From an uncultured Gammaproteobacteria bacterium (GTDB lineage Bacteria; Pseudomonadota; Gammaproteobacteria; HyVt-429): a stretch of DNA of 64,000 nucleotides. Location: contig CAMYOD010000006.1 of NCBI GenBank assembly GCA_947259975.1, forward strand, positions 102,482 through 166,481, in the 5' to 3' direction. Made by a program: the position numbers and the translations under genes. Under the pieces are notes generated by a model, which saw nothing but the letters and a program-made list of their open reading frames with translations, searched no databases and was not told the DNA's origin. Below, piece by piece: positions 37,581-48,087 of the stretch (the first letter of the stretch is position 1; every line of letters starts with the position of its first letter).

Positions 37581-38695
37581 GTGGAACTTCTGAACGTCGC
37601 TGCCGCCCTGATAACACTCGCGGCGGTCTTTAGCTTCATCAATCACCGTTTCATCAAATTGCCGACTACCATCGGGCTGATGTTGATCGCCCTGATCATG
37701 TCGCTTTGCCTGATCGGCCTGGACCAGGCCGGATTCACGGCGATCTCGGACTTCGCCGAGTCCATGGTGGCAGCGGTGGATTTCGATATCACCTTGCTCT
37801 ACGGCATGTTGAGTTTCCTGTTATTCGCGGGCGCCCTGCACGTAGACATCAGTGATCTGGCAAAACAGAAATGGGTGATCGCCAGCCTGGCGAGCGTGGG
37901 CCTGATCTTATCCACCTTTCTGGTCGGCTCGATCATGTGGTTCGTGTTCGAACTACTCGGCCTTGCGATACCGTATATCTACTGCCTGCTGTTCGGTGCC
38001 CTCATCTCGCCGACGGACCCGATTGCGGTGCTCTCCATACTCAAGCAGATATGGCGGCAAGTGACGTGCTCGGACTGTTTGCGGTGGAAGCCATCGGTGG
38101 CGCGGTGTTCGGTCTGGCGATCGGTTATGTGGCCTACCAGATGTTGCAGCGTGTAGACAGTTACCAGGTCGAGGTGCTCATCACGTTGGCCCTGGTGATG
38201 GGTGGCTACGCGCTGGCGCACAAGATCCATGTCTCCGGCCCCATCGCGATGGTCGTGGCCGGTTTGTTGATTGGTAACCATGGGCGCAGTTTTGCGATGT
38301 CCGAGCGTACCCGCGAGCATCTCGATACCTTCTGGGAGCTGGTGGACGAAATACTGAATGCAGTATTGTTCGTGTTGATTGGACTCGAGGTGATCGTCCT
38401 TGCCTTCACCGGCAGCTACTTCATTGCCGGTCTGCTTGGCATCGCGATCGTTCTCGTCGCACGATTCGTGAGTGTCGGACTGCCGATCAGCGTCCTGCGT
38501 CTGCGGCGTGAATTCAGCGAGAATGTGGTGCGCGTGCTGACCTGGGGCGGCCTGCGTGGTGGCATTTCCATCGCGCTCGCCTTGTCGTTACCGCAAGGCG
38601 AGAACCGCGATGTGCTGGTGGCGGTGACTTATGTAATCGTGGTGTTCTCGATCCTGGTCCAGGGGCTGACCATCGGGCGCCTGATACAACGCTAG
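37581..38695 (+). pseudogene. CPA1-family Na+/H+ antiporter, frame-disrupted at about 38040-38055
   Basis: Frame 1 (37581..) runs to 'FGALISPTDPIAVLSILKQ'. The homology-like reading resumes in another frame at 'ADMAASDVLGLFAVEAIGGAVFGLAIGYVAYQ' and continues to 38695. The 'GESLFNDG' region expected between them is absent. Confidence 0.8.
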
Positions 38696-38848
38696 TTTGC
38701 GTTTCCGCTCTGCACGGCCACGGCGCGGGCCAGTTCAAATCCCCAGATATCCTTCAGGAGATGCGCCAGCAGGGCCTCGTATTCTCTGCTCGCCGCTGAC
38801 CACGCCCCTACCGCCGCCGCCGGCGGGTCGCCGATGAACTAAGGAATA

Positions 38849-38870
38849 CAAATGAGAACGATTTGCATTT
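38849..38870. promoter_or_regulatory. Putative Fur box (aaatgagaacgatttgcattta)
   Basis: Resembles the GATAATGATAATCATTATC-type Fur box; about 110 bp upstream of a ferric-iron substrate-binding protein gene. Confidence 0.6.
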
Positions 38871-38978
38871 ATCAATTAGCCCCGTTAGAATCCCGCGGCT
38901 CACGCCGCGCACGTCAGGACCGCGTGGCACCCATTATCTGTGTGTTTAACGTAACGTAGTCATCAGACAGGTCGGACA

Positions 38979-39968
38979 ATGAAATTCAATCTCCCGCTTC
39001 TTTTCCTTATCGTTTTTGCAACCCCGGTCGCGGCCGACGAGCTCGTGGTCTATTCCGCGCGTAACGAACAATTGATCAAGCCTTTGTTCGACGCCTATAC
39101 GGCCGAGACCGGCACCGAAATCAAATTTATCACCGACAAGGCGGGCCCACTGCTGGCGCGTCTGAAGGCGGAGGGCGCGGGTACCCGCGCCGATCTGCTA
39201 CTCACCGTGGATGCGGGAAACTTGTGGAAGGCGGCACAGGACGGTGTGTTGACGTCGGTACGTTCCAATACCCTGGATCAGAACATTCCGTCTCATCTGC
39301 GTGACCCGGACGGCAAATGGTTTGGGCTGTCAGTACGCGCGCGCACCATCGTCTACAGCACCGAGCGGGTCAAACCCGGCGAATTATCCACCTACGAAGC
39401 ACTGGCCGAGCCGCAGTGGAAAGGTCGTTTGTGTCTGCGCACCTCGAAGAAGGTCTATAACCAATCTTTGATCGCCACCATGATTGCGCGCCATGGTGCG
39501 GACGCAACCCGAAAGGTCGTCGAAGGCTGGATCGCAAACCTGGCGACCAGCGTATTCTCCAATGACACCAAGGTAATGCAGGCCATTGCCGCGGGTCAAT
39601 GCGATGTCGGTATCGTCAACACCTATTACTTCGGTCGGTTGCTGAAAAAAGACCCCAAGCTTGCGCTTGCACTGTTCTGGCCTAATCAGGACGCCGGTGG
39701 TGTACACGTCAATGTATCCGGTGCCGGCATTGTGCGTCATGCAAAGCATGCCGACGCGGCGCAAAAATTTCTCGAGTGGTTGAGTGAGGAAAAGGCGCAA
39801 CGCATGTTCGCGGATGGAAATCTGGAATATCCCGCCAATCCCAATGTCGAGGCCCATGCAACCGTCAAGACCTGGGGTGATTTCAAACAGGATGCAACCA
39901 ATCTCTCGGCAGCGGGGCGGCTGCAAGTCGAGGCCATCAAATTGATGGATCAAGCAGGTTATAAATAA
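38979..39968 (+). CDS. Fe(3+) ABC transporter, periplasmic substrate-binding protein
   Basis: 'DELVVYSARNEQLIKPLFDAYTAETGTEIKFITDKAGPLLARLKAEG', 'LCLRTSKKVYNQSLIATMIARHG', 'NTYYFGRLLKKDPK'. Confidence 0.93.
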   Translation: MKFNLPLLFLIVFATPVAADELVVYSARNEQLIKPLFDAYTAETGTEIKFITDKAGPLLARLKAEGAGTRADLLLTVDAGNLWKAAQDGVLTSVRSNTLDQNIPSHLRDPDGKWFGLSVRARTIVYSTERVKPGELSTYEALAEPQWKGRLCLRTSKKVYNQSLIATMIARHGADATRKVVEGWIANLATSVFSNDTKVMQAIAAGQCDVGIVNTYYFGRLLKKDPKLALALFWPNQDAGGVHVNVSGAGIVRHAKHADAAQKFLEWLSEEKAQRMFADGNLEYPANPNVEAHATVKTWGDFKQDATNLSAAGRLQVEAIKLMDQAGYK

Positions 39969-40020
39969 GCTGTAATACACTCCCGGTAAAGCAAACCGAT
40001 TTCGTGCAAGGTCTGATGCT

Positions 40021-41682
40021 ATGAGTAGTACATCGGCCATGGCGACACCGTCGCCGGGCATCGGCGAGTGGTTGGATGTAAACGTCGGGCTCTGGCGGCT
40101 GGCCAGTTTTATGGTCGCCGCCATCGTCGCCGCGCCCTTATTGGTGCTCGCCTCCGCCTGGTTAGTGCCCAGCTCGGAACTCTGGGCTCATCTCGCTGAT
40201 ACCGTATTGCTCGGTCTGATTCGCAACACCCTCGTGCTGACGATCAGCGTCGGTTTGGGGGTAACGGTGATCGGTACCGGCCTCGCCTGGCTCACCGCCA
40301 TGTGTGAGTTTCCGGGGCGTCGCGTCTTTGACTGGGCCTTGATGTTGCCATTGGCTGTGCCCGCCTATGTGCTCGCCTTCGTGATGATCGGTCTGCTCGA
40401 TTTCAGCGGACCGGTGCAGTCCTGGCTGCGAGGCGTCTTCGGCAAGGATGTATGGTTTCCGCCAATCAGGTCGGAAGGCGGCGTGATCCTGGTTATGGTG
40501 CTGGCGTTTTATCCTTACGTCTACATGCTCGCGCGCGCAGCATTTCTGAGTCAGGGACGCAGCATGTTGGAAACCGGACGTTTGTTCGGCTTGAGCCCGG
40601 CCCGATCCTTCATGCGCGTCACCTTGCCGATGGCGAGGCCCGCCATCGCTGCCGGTGTCGCGCTCGCGCTGATGGAGACGCTGGCGGATTTCGGTGCCGT
40701 GTCCGTATTCAATTACGACACATTCACGACTGCGATTTACAAGGCGTGGTTTGGTTTTTTTAACCTGAATGTGGCGGCACAACTTGCAACGGTGTTGTTG
40801 TTGTTTGTCGCTGTCGCACTTTACGCGGAGCGCCGCTTGCGTGGCGATGCCCGTTACCATGTAAGCCTCAAGGTTGCGCGGGATGTGCCGTATCAACTCC
40901 GCGGCGGCAAGGCGGTTATGGCGTTTTCCGTTTCCGCGCTGGTCGTGGGCGTCGCCTTTGTGATTCCGCTCATACAGCTGGCGCTGTGGGGCCTTTCGGT
41001 TGCCGCCGAGGAGATCGACGCGCGTTATCTGCGATTTCTTGGTAATACCCTGGCCCTCGGCGCGTTGGCGGCGTTGGTGACCACCATCGCCGCGCTGTTG
41101 CTTTCCTACACCTACCGTTTGCGCCCGGATCGAATTACCCAGGGCGCGGTGCGTACGGCGACACTGGGCTATGCCTTGCCCGGATCCGTGCTGGCGGTGG
41201 GCGTGATGATTTCCTTCGTCTGGCTGGATGCGCGGATTGCATCCATCAGCCTGCATATGCTCGACGTGACCGTCGGGCCGTTGTTGACCGGCACGGTGGT
41301 CGCCTTGATTCTCGCCTATGCGGTGCGCTTCCTGGCAGTCGCCTACGGACCCGTCGACAGCGCCTTCGAACGCATTCGGCCGTCGGTCCTGCAAGTGGCC
41401 CGCTGCCTGGGTGCGGGCAATATGGCGATCCTGCGACGAATTTCCATTCCCATGTTGCGGACCGGTCTCGTCAGCGCCTTGCTTCTGGTCTTCGTCGAAG
41501 TGATGAAGGAGATGCCGGCGACGTTACTGCTGCGGCCCTTCGGATGGACCACCCTGGCGACACGAATATTCGAACTGACCTCCGAGGGGGAATGGGAGCG
41601 GGCCGCGTTGCCGGCGGTCACGCTGGTGCTGGCCGGGCTGATACCCGTGGTGCTATTGGTGCGGCGCACCGCACCACGGTAG
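40021..41682 (+). CDS. Fe(3+) ABC transporter permease (fused two-domain)
   Basis: 12-TM-like permease; 'EVMKEMPATLLLRPFGWTTLATRIFELTSEGEWERAALPA' C-terminal EAA-like loop. Confidence 0.93.
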   Translation: MSSTSAMATPSPGIGEWLDVNVGLWRLASFMVAAIVAAPLLVLASAWLVPSSELWAHLADTVLLGLIRNTLVLTISVGLGVTVIGTGLAWLTAMCEFPGRRVFDWALMLPLAVPAYVLAFVMIGLLDFSGPVQSWLRGVFGKDVWFPPIRSEGGVILVMVLAFYPYVYMLARAAFLSQGRSMLETGRLFGLSPARSFMRVTLPMARPAIAAGVALALMETLADFGAVSVFNYDTFTTAIYKAWFGFFNLNVAAQLATVLLLFVAVALYAERRLRGDARYHVSLKVARDVPYQLRGGKAVMAFSVSALVVGVAFVIPLIQLALWGLSVAAEEIDARYLRFLGNTLALGALAALVTTIAALLLSYTYRLRPDRITQGAVRTATLGYALPGSVLAVGVMISFVWLDARIASISLHMLDVTVGPLLTGTVVALILAYAVRFLAVAYGPVDSAFERIRPSVLQVARCLGAGNMAILRRISIPMLRTGLVSALLLVFVEVMKEMPATLLLRPFGWTTLATRIFELTSEGEWERAALPAVTLVLAGLIPVVLLVRRTAPR

Positions 41683-41771
41683 CCGGGTGCCCGGCCGACG
41701 TGTTCGCAGGCTGTGCCATACCTTGCCTTGGATTCGGCCCGGCGAGAGAGTATATTCAGCCCTCGACTTTC

Positions 41772-41942
41772 GCCCTGGGGGAGAGACCGGCCGCAGCCGG
41801 CGCCGAAGGCGCAACCCACCCAGAATCGCTCAGGCAAAAGGACCGCAGGGCTAGTGTCGACTCTGGAGAGAGGTTGCCTTGTAACGGCATGGCAACCCAC
41901 CGAAGGGGCTCAAGCTCTCAGGTTACCGGACAGAGGGGTGGT
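41772..41942 (+). promoter_or_regulatory. Tandem glycine riboswitch upstream of gcvT
   Basis: Aptamer 1 'ggagagaccgg...cgccgaaggcgcaa...cgctcaggcaaaaggaccgcaggg' and aptamer 2 'ctctggagagaggttgc...caccgaaggggctcaagctctcaggttaccggacagaggg'. Confidence 0.92.
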
Positions 41943-41987
41943 GGATGATTCCATCGCCCTTTTTCGTTTGGGATCCAATTTCTTCTA

Positions 41988-43100
41988 GTGAGCGCATCCA
42001 GTATGGCGCACAAGACGCCCCTTTACGACAAGCATATCGAGCATGGCGGCAAGATAGTCGATTTCGCCGGCTGGGAAATGCCCATCCACTACGGTTCCCA
42101 AATCGAGGAGCATCACCAGGTGCGACGTGACGCCGGTATGTTCGACGTTTCGCACATGACGGTTGTGGATCTTAAGGGCGCCCAGGTGGGCGACTTTCTC
42201 AAGCTCTTGCTTGCCAACAACGTCGATAAGCTGGGCACGGAAGGCAAGGCACTTTACTCGTGCATGCTCAATGCCAAGGGCGGCGTCATCGATGATCTCA
42301 TCGTCTATTACATGAACGACGAGTTCTTCCGCGTTGTGGTCAACGCCGCGACACGGGACAAGGACATGGCCTGGATCGAAACGACCGCCCGGGAAATGGG
42401 CGGGGTGACCGTGACTGAGCGCGCCGATCTGGCAATGATCGCCGTGCAGGGTCCGAAGGCGCGTGAAAAAGCCTTTACTGCCCTGGGCGACGGCATACGT
42501 GTCGTTGCCGAGCCCTTGAAGCCGTTTACCGCCGCCAGCGTCGGTGAGTTGTTCGTCGCCCGTACCGGCTATACCGGAGAGGACGGCTTTGAAATCATGC
42601 TGCCCGGCAAGGCCGCCGCCTTTACCTGGCAGATGCTGTTCGACGCCGGTGTGGCCCCCTGCGGCCTGGGTGCCCGCGATACGCTGCGGCTCGAGGCGGG
42701 CATGAATCTCTACGGCACCGACATGGATGAGACGACGACACCACTGGAATCCGGCCTGGGCTGGACGGTGGCGTGGGAGCCGGAGGCGCGCAATTTCATT
42801 GGTCGTAGCGCGCTGGAGGCACAGCGGGACGCCGGGCTCGAACGCAAGTTTGTCGGGCTGGTGCTCGACGGCAAGGGCGTGTTGCGAGGCCATCAACAGG
42901 TGACCTTCGATGGTCTTGGCGAGGGTGAGACCACGAGCGGCACATTCTCGCCCACACTGGGCCGGGCAATCGCATTGGCACGGGTGCCGGTGGGGGTCAA
43001 AATAGGCGATTCCTGCCAGGTGGATATACGCGGCCGGTCCGTCGACGCGCATATCGTTAAGTACCCGTTCGTACGCAAGGGCAAGAGCTGTATTGATTAA
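41988..43100 (+). CDS. gcvT: Glycine cleavage system aminomethyltransferase
   Basis: '[48 protein letters not shown]', '[12 protein letters not shown]'. ATG at 42003 is an alternative start. Confidence 0.97.
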   Translation: MSASSMAHKTPLYDKHIEHGGKIVDFAGWEMPIHYGSQIEEHHQVRRDAGMFDVSHMTVVDLKGAQVGDFLKLLLANNVDKLGTEGKALYSCMLNAKGGVIDDLIVYYMNDEFFRVVVNAATRDKDMAWIETTAREMGGVTVTERADLAMIAVQGPKAREKAFTALGDGIRVVAEPLKPFTAASVGELFVARTGYTGEDGFEIMLPGKAAAFTWQMLFDAGVAPCGLGARDTLRLEAGMNLYGTDMDETTTPLESGLGWTVAWEPEARNFIGRSALEAQRDAGLERKFVGLVLDGKGVLRGHQQVTFDGLGEGETTSGTFSPTLGRAIALARVPVGVKIGDSCQVDIRGRSVDAHIVKYPFVRKGKSCID

Positions 43101-43117
43101 AGGGGGCTGAACAGAAA

Positions 43118-43510
43118 ATGAGTAATATGCCGGATAATCTTCGTTATTCGAAGAGTCACGAGTGGGCAAAACAATTACCCGATGGCAGTATCGAGATCGG
43201 GATTACCGATCATGCCCAGGATCTGATGGGCGACATGGTCTATGTGGAGCTGCCGGAGGTAGGTGCGCAATTATCCGCAGGCAAAGAATGCGCAGTGGTT
43301 GAATCGGTCAAGGCCGCTTCGGATGTATATGCGCCCATAAGCGGTGAGGTCGTTGCGGTGAACACGGAACTTGCCGATTCACCGGAGCTGGCGAATCAAG
43401 CCCCCTATGAGGCCGGTTGGATGTTTCGCGTCAAGCCGGACAATAGCGCTGACATCGAAGCCTTGCTCGACGTGGCCGCCTATCGAGAGGTTATCGCGGC
43501 CGAGGCGTAA
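43118..43510 (+). CDS. gcvH: Glycine cleavage system H protein
   Basis: '[44 protein letters not shown]...[21 protein letters not shown]' lipoyl-Lys motif. Confidence 0.97.
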   Translation: MSNMPDNLRYSKSHEWAKQLPDGSIEIGITDHAQDLMGDMVYVELPEVGAQLSAGKECAVVESVKAASDVYAPISGEVVAVNTELADSPELANQAPYEAGWMFRVKPDNSADIEALLDVAAYREVIAAEA

Positions 43511-43557
43511 CGAACTCGTGCCGTCATCGCTTATCACGCTGTTTTAGAGAAATCCAA

Positions 43558-44946
43558 GTGCCATTCATACCACACACTGATGCAGACATCGCCGCCATGT
43601 TGGCGGCAATCGGCGCCGCGTCTATCGATGAGTTATTCGATGAGATTCCTGCCGAGCTGCGCGTCGGCGGACTCAGCGCGGTTCCCGCAGGTCTGACCGA
43701 GATGGAAATCAGCCGCCTGATGCAGGAGCGCGCCGAGCAAGATGGTCGTTACCTGAATTTCATCGGCGCCGGTGCCTACGAACATCATATTCCCGCGGCG
43801 GTTTGGGAGATCACCACCCGTGGAGAATTCTACAGTGCCTATACGCCATATCAGGCCGAAGCCAGTCAGGGCACCCTGCAGTTGCTGTACGAATTCCAGA
43901 CCATGATATCGAGCCTGACCGCCATGGATGTGTCCAACACGTCCATGTATGAGGGCGGATCCGCGTTGGCGGAAGCGGTGCTGATGGCGGTACGCAGCCA
44001 CAAAAAGTCACGCCGTATTCTGATGCCGGCGACGGTGCATCCGGTATACCGGAGCGTGGTCAAAAGCATTGTGCACAACCAGGGCATCGAATTGGTGGAA
44101 CTCCCCTATTGTACGGACGGCGGTAACGTCCTGCTGGAATCACTGCACACGTACGCCGACACGGAGTTTGCCGCCCTGGTTATCCCGCAACCGAACTTTT
44201 TCGGCGTGCTGGAAGAAGTCGACGAGCTGACTGACTGGGCGCACGCCAACGGCGGACTGGTCATTGGCCTGGTGAACCCGGTTTCCCTGGGCCTGCTAAA
44301 GCCGCCGGGCCAATGGGGTGACGAAGGCGCAGACATCGTCGCCGGCGAAGGTCAGCCCCTGGGCGCACCCTTGTCCTCGGGCGGCCCTTATTTCGGCTTT
44401 ATGTGCTGCAAGCAGAAGTATGTGCGCCAGATGCCGGGCCGCATCGTCGGCCGTACCGTGGATCTGGACGGCAAGCCGGGCTACACGCTGACCCTGCAGG
44501 CCCGTGAGCAGCACATCCGTCGCTCCAAGGCCACATCCAACATCTGTACCAACCAGGGCCTGCTGGTGACCGCCGCGACCATTCACATGGCCCTGCTGGG
44601 ACCGGACGGCATCGAACGCGTCGCGCGCCAGTCCCATGCGCGAACCCTGGAGTTGATCGATAAACTGACGGCCATCGAAGGGGTCGAACGCATGTTCGAC
44701 CGCCCGGTGTTCAACGAGTGCGTTTTGCGCCTTAGTCAGTCCGCGATCGATACTCTGCGCGCACTGGAAGCCGAAGGCATCATCGGCGGTTATAACCTCA
44801 ATCGTTACTACCCGGAGTTCGGCGACGCGATCCTGGTTTGTGCCACCGAGACACGCACCCATGAAGACATCGATAACTACGCCATGCATATGGAACGGAT
44901 CATCGGCGCACGCCGTCTGGATCCACCCTGTGCGCAGAAGGCGTGA
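43558..44946 (+). CDS. gcvPA: Glycine dehydrogenase subunit 1
   Basis: '[31 protein letters not shown]', '[15 protein letters not shown]', '[23 protein letters not shown]'. Confidence 0.96.
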   Translation: MPFIPHTDADIAAMLAAIGAASIDELFDEIPAELRVGGLSAVPAGLTEMEISRLMQERAEQDGRYLNFIGAGAYEHHIPAAVWEITTRGEFYSAYTPYQAEASQGTLQLLYEFQTMISSLTAMDVSNTSMYEGGSALAEAVLMAVRSHKKSRRILMPATVHPVYRSVVKSIVHNQGIELVELPYCTDGGNVLLESLHTYADTEFAALVIPQPNFFGVLEEVDELTDWAHANGGLVIGLVNPVSLGLLKPPGQWGDEGADIVAGEGQPLGAPLSSGGPYFGFMCCKQKYVRQMPGRIVGRTVDLDGKPGYTLTLQAREQHIRRSKATSNICTNQGLLVTAATIHMALLGPDGIERVARQSHARTLELIDKLTAIEGVERMFDRPVFNECVLRLSQSAIDTLRALEAEGIIGGYNLNRYYPEFGDAILVCATETRTHEDIDNYAMHMERIIGARRLDPPCAQKA

Positions 44947-44976
44947 TCCCAAGGCGAGGAAAACAGGAGAACTGAG

Positions 44977-45474
44977 ATGGCGACGATTACATTAAAGGGC
45001 GACACCATTCATACCAACGCTGAGTTACCCGCACCTGGTGCGCCGGCGCCGGACTTCAAGCTTGTTGCCACCGATCTGCGCGAGGTGACGCTGGCGGATT
45101 TCCAGGGCAAGACCAAGCTGCTCAATATCGTGCCCAGTCTGGATACGGGCATTTGTGCCATTTCGACGAAGAAGTTCAACGAGCATGCCAACGATCGGGA
45201 CGATCTCGCCGTGCTGGTGGTTTCCGCCGATCTGCCGTTTGCCCAGGGACGCTTCTGCGAGGCTGAGAACACACGTGATGTGCAAACCTTATCGATGATG
45301 CGCGACCGGCACTTCGCCAAAGACTATGGTGTGCTCATCGAGGACGGTCCATTGGCGGGTATCACCGCCCGCGCGGTGGTGGTGATCGATGCGGATGACA
45401 AAGTGACCTACACGGAACTCGTGCCCGAGATCACCCAGGAGCCGGACTACGACGCGGCGCTTGCAGCAATCTAG
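44977..45474 (+). CDS. tpx: Thiol peroxidase
   Basis: '[67 protein letters not shown]'. Confidence 0.95.
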   Translation: MATITLKGDTIHTNAELPAPGAPAPDFKLVATDLREVTLADFQGKTKLLNIVPSLDTGICAISTKKFNEHANDRDDLAVLVVSADLPFAQGRFCEAENTRDVQTLSMMRDRHFAKDYGVLIEDGPLAGITARAVVVIDADDKVTYTELVPEITQEPDYDAALAAI

Positions 45475-45491
45475 AGGATGCGATTCCTGCC

Positions 45492-46946
45492 ATGTTGATT
45501 TTCGAACACTCACAAACGCAGCGTCGCAATCCGCCACAGGCGCCGGCGGACAAGCCCGCCGTGGAAGATATTCCGGATCGTTTTCTGCGACGCGACAAGC
45601 CCTGTTTACCCGAAGTCTCGGAGATGCAGGCCGTGCGTCACTATACGCGGCTGAGCCAGAAGAACTTTTCCATCGACACCGAGTTCTACCCGCTGGGTTC
45701 CTGCACCATGAAATACAACCCGCGAGCCTGCAACAAGCTCGCGATGCTGCCGCAGTTTCTGGCGCGCCATCCCTCGGCGCCGAACAGCACCGGCCAGGCA
45801 TTCATGGCCTGTATGCACGATCTGCAGGAAATATTAAAAGATGTCACTGGAATGCAGGCGGTCTCGCTCGCCTCACTGGCCGGGGCCCAGGGCGAGTTTG
45901 CCGGTGTCGCCATGATCCGGGCCTATCACGATGCCCGCGGCGATACCGAGCGTGCCGAGATTCTGGTGCCGGATGCGGCCCATGGCACCAATCCCGCCAC
46001 CGCCGTCATGTGTGGTTACAAGGTACGCGAGATTCCCACCGATGCCGACGGCGACGTGGACCTGGATGCGCTCAAGCAGGCGGTCGGACCACACACCGCC
46101 GGTTTGATGCTGACTAATCCATCCACGCTGGGCGTATTCGAACGCCGCATCAGCGACATTGCCGCGGTGGTACATGACGCCGGTGGATTGCTGTATTACG
46201 ACGGCGCGAATTTGAACGCGATTCTCGGCAAGGTGAAGCCCGGCGACATGGGTTTCGATGTGATCCACATGAATCTGCACAAGACCTTCTCCACCCCCCA
46301 TGGCGGCGGCGGTCCGGGTGCCGGTCCGGTGGGCGTGGGTGAGCGCTTGCTGCCGTTTCTGCCCATTCCCATTGTCGAGCATGAGCATGGTGAGTATCGC
46401 TGGCTCACGGAAGTGGATCGACCCCAATCCATCGGTCGTTTGTCCGCGCACATGGGTAATGCCGGGGTGTTGCTGCGGGCCTATGTTTACGCGCGCATGC
46501 TGGGACGCGAGGGTATGCATCGTGTCGCCGATTTCGCGACACTCAATGCGAACTATGTAATGGCGCGTCTACAACAGGAGGGATTCGAAGTCGCTTATCC
46601 GGGGCGCCGCGCGAGCCATGAATTCATCATCACCTTCAAGGCGCTGAAGCAGGAAACCGGTGTGTTGGCCATGGATGTGGCCAAGCGGCTGCTGGATAAG
46701 GGGTATCATGCGCCGACCACGTACTTCCCCTTGCTGGTACCCGAGTGCTTTCTCATCGAACCCACCGAGACAGAAAGCAAGGAAGAGCTCGACGGGTTTG
46801 TTGCCGCGCTGAAGGAGGTTGTCGAGGAGGCGCGCCAGGACCCGGACAAAGTAAAGCAAGCGCCCTATACGACGCCGGTGCGACGCCTCGACGATGTGCG
46901 CGCAGCCAAGGAACTGGATCTCGCCTGGCGCCCCGGCGACAGTTAA
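45492..46946 (+). CDS. gcvPB: Glycine dehydrogenase subunit 2
   Basis: '[14 protein letters not shown]', '[19 protein letters not shown]', '[23 protein letters not shown]' PLP-Lys motif. Confidence 0.97.
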   Translation: MLIFEHSQTQRRNPPQAPADKPAVEDIPDRFLRRDKPCLPEVSEMQAVRHYTRLSQKNFSIDTEFYPLGSCTMKYNPRACNKLAMLPQFLARHPSAPNSTGQAFMACMHDLQEILKDVTGMQAVSLASLAGAQGEFAGVAMIRAYHDARGDTERAEILVPDAAHGTNPATAVMCGYKVREIPTDADGDVDLDALKQAVGPHTAGLMLTNPSTLGVFERRISDIAAVVHDAGGLLYYDGANLNAILGKVKPGDMGFDVIHMNLHKTFSTPHGGGGPGAGPVGVGERLLPFLPIPIVEHEHGEYRWLTEVDRPQSIGRLSAHMGNAGVLLRAYVYARMLGREGMHRVADFATLNANYVMARLQQEGFEVAYPGRRASHEFIITFKALKQETGVLAMDVAKRLLDKGYHAPTTYFPLLVPECFLIEPTETESKEELDGFVAALKEVVEEARQDPDKVKQAPYTTPVRRLDDVRAAKELDLAWRPGDS

Positions 46947-47029
46947 ATTAGACCGGTACACACCCTCTTCCCCGGTGTCGCGATCGCGATTCGGTGAAGT
47001 TGATTCGCGGTATTGCCCAGGAGATAAGT

Positions 47030-47971
47030 GTGACGATCCTCGTTTGTGGTTCCTTTGCCTATGACACCATCATGGTGTTCCCGGACAAGTTCAAAAATCA
47101 CATCCTGCCGGACAAGGTCCATATACTGAATGTGTCATTCATGGTGCCGGACATGCGTCGCGAGTATGGCGGCTGCGCGGGTAATATCGCCTACAACCTG
47201 AAACTGCTGGGTGCCGATGCCCGGCCAATGGGGACGGTGGGTCATGACTTCGCGCCTTATGCGGCATGGATGGATCAGCACGGCATCGAGCGCCGGCACG
47301 TGACCCAGGTTGACGGCACCTATACCGCGCAGGCATTTATCACCACGGACATGGACGACAATCAGATCACCGCATTTCATCCCGGCGCCATGTCGCACGC
47401 GCATATCAATCGCGTCGGTGATGTCGAGGGTGTGGTGCTCGGCATCGTCTCGCCGGACGGACGCGACGGCATGATCGAGCATGCCGGCCAGTTTGCCGAG
47501 GCGGGCATACCATTCGTGTTCGATCCGGGTCAGGGCTTACCCATGTTTGACGGCGCCGAGCTGCAAATCTTCCTCGATCAAGCCACCTATCTCAGCGTGA
47601 ATGATTACGAGGCGCAGCTGATTCAGGAGCGCACCGGCCTGAGCCGGGCGCAGATGGCCGAGCGGGTCGATGCCGTGATCATCACCAAAGGCGGCGAAGG
47701 GTCGGAGATTCGGGTCGACGGTCGGGTCATCGAGATCCCGGTCGCCAAGACCCAGGCACTCGCCGACCCCACCGGCTGCGGCGATGCCTACCGCGGCGGA
47801 TTGCTCCACGGCATCGCCCAGGGCATGGACTGGGAGACCACCGGCCGGCTCGCCGCGCTCATGGGAGCCCTTAAAATCGAGTGCCACGGCACCCAGAACC
47901 ACCGCCCGGACCGGGTGGAACTGGAAACCCGCTTTCGTGACAGCTTCGGCTACGATCTGCCGGCGGCCTAG
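47030..47971 (+). CDS. PfkB-family carbohydrate/nucleoside kinase (adenosine kinase-like)
   Basis: 'GGCAGNIAYNLKLLGADARPMGTVGHDF', 'LADPTGCGDAYRGGLLHGIAQG'. GTG start with upstream aggag. Confidence 0.92.
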   Translation: MTILVCGSFAYDTIMVFPDKFKNHILPDKVHILNVSFMVPDMRREYGGCAGNIAYNLKLLGADARPMGTVGHDFAPYAAWMDQHGIERRHVTQVDGTYTAQAFITTDMDDNQITAFHPGAMSHAHINRVGDVEGVVLGIVSPDGRDGMIEHAGQFAEAGIPFVFDPGQGLPMFDGAELQIFLDQATYLSVNDYEAQLIQERTGLSRAQMAERVDAVIITKGGEGSEIRVDGRVIEIPVAKTQALADPTGCGDAYRGGLLHGIAQGMDWETTGRLAALMGALKIECHGTQNHRPDRVELETRFRDSFGYDLPAA

Positions 47972-47991
47972 GAAGACCCTCATAATTCGGT

Positions 47992-48032
47992 AGTGGCCCA
48001 GATTGCACGCGCGAGAGGCAATCTGGGCCACT
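47992..48032. terminator. 15-bp perfect stem-loop (agtggcccagattgc-N11-gcaatctgggccact)
   Basis: Read directly in the intergenic space between pfkB-family and ppk1 genes. No clear T-run directly after the stem on the + strand, so terminator assignment is tentative. Confidence 0.55.
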
Positions 48033-48087
48033 GCCAAAAAACGTCACATTTCCCGGTCCGGCGCCCGGCAAGTATACTTATAAGGCT

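Noticed and set aside
38697-38838. Possible minus-strand coding relic (FIGDPPAAAVGAWSAASREYEALLAHLLKDIWGFELARAVAVQSGNAN*)
   Set aside because: Reads like the N-terminal part of a protein but is bounded by stops with no start codon and is too short to assign; could be a decayed gene but cannot be supported.
40162-41394. 410-aa minus-strand ORF antisense to the ferric ABC permease
   Set aside because: Composition is Gln/His/Arg-rich low-complexity with no recognisable domain; it is a GC-driven shadow of a well-supported gene on the + strand.
41985-43169. 394-aa minus-strand ORF antisense to gcvT
   Set aside because: Fully overlaps gcvT, which has clear family motifs; no domain in the antisense translation.
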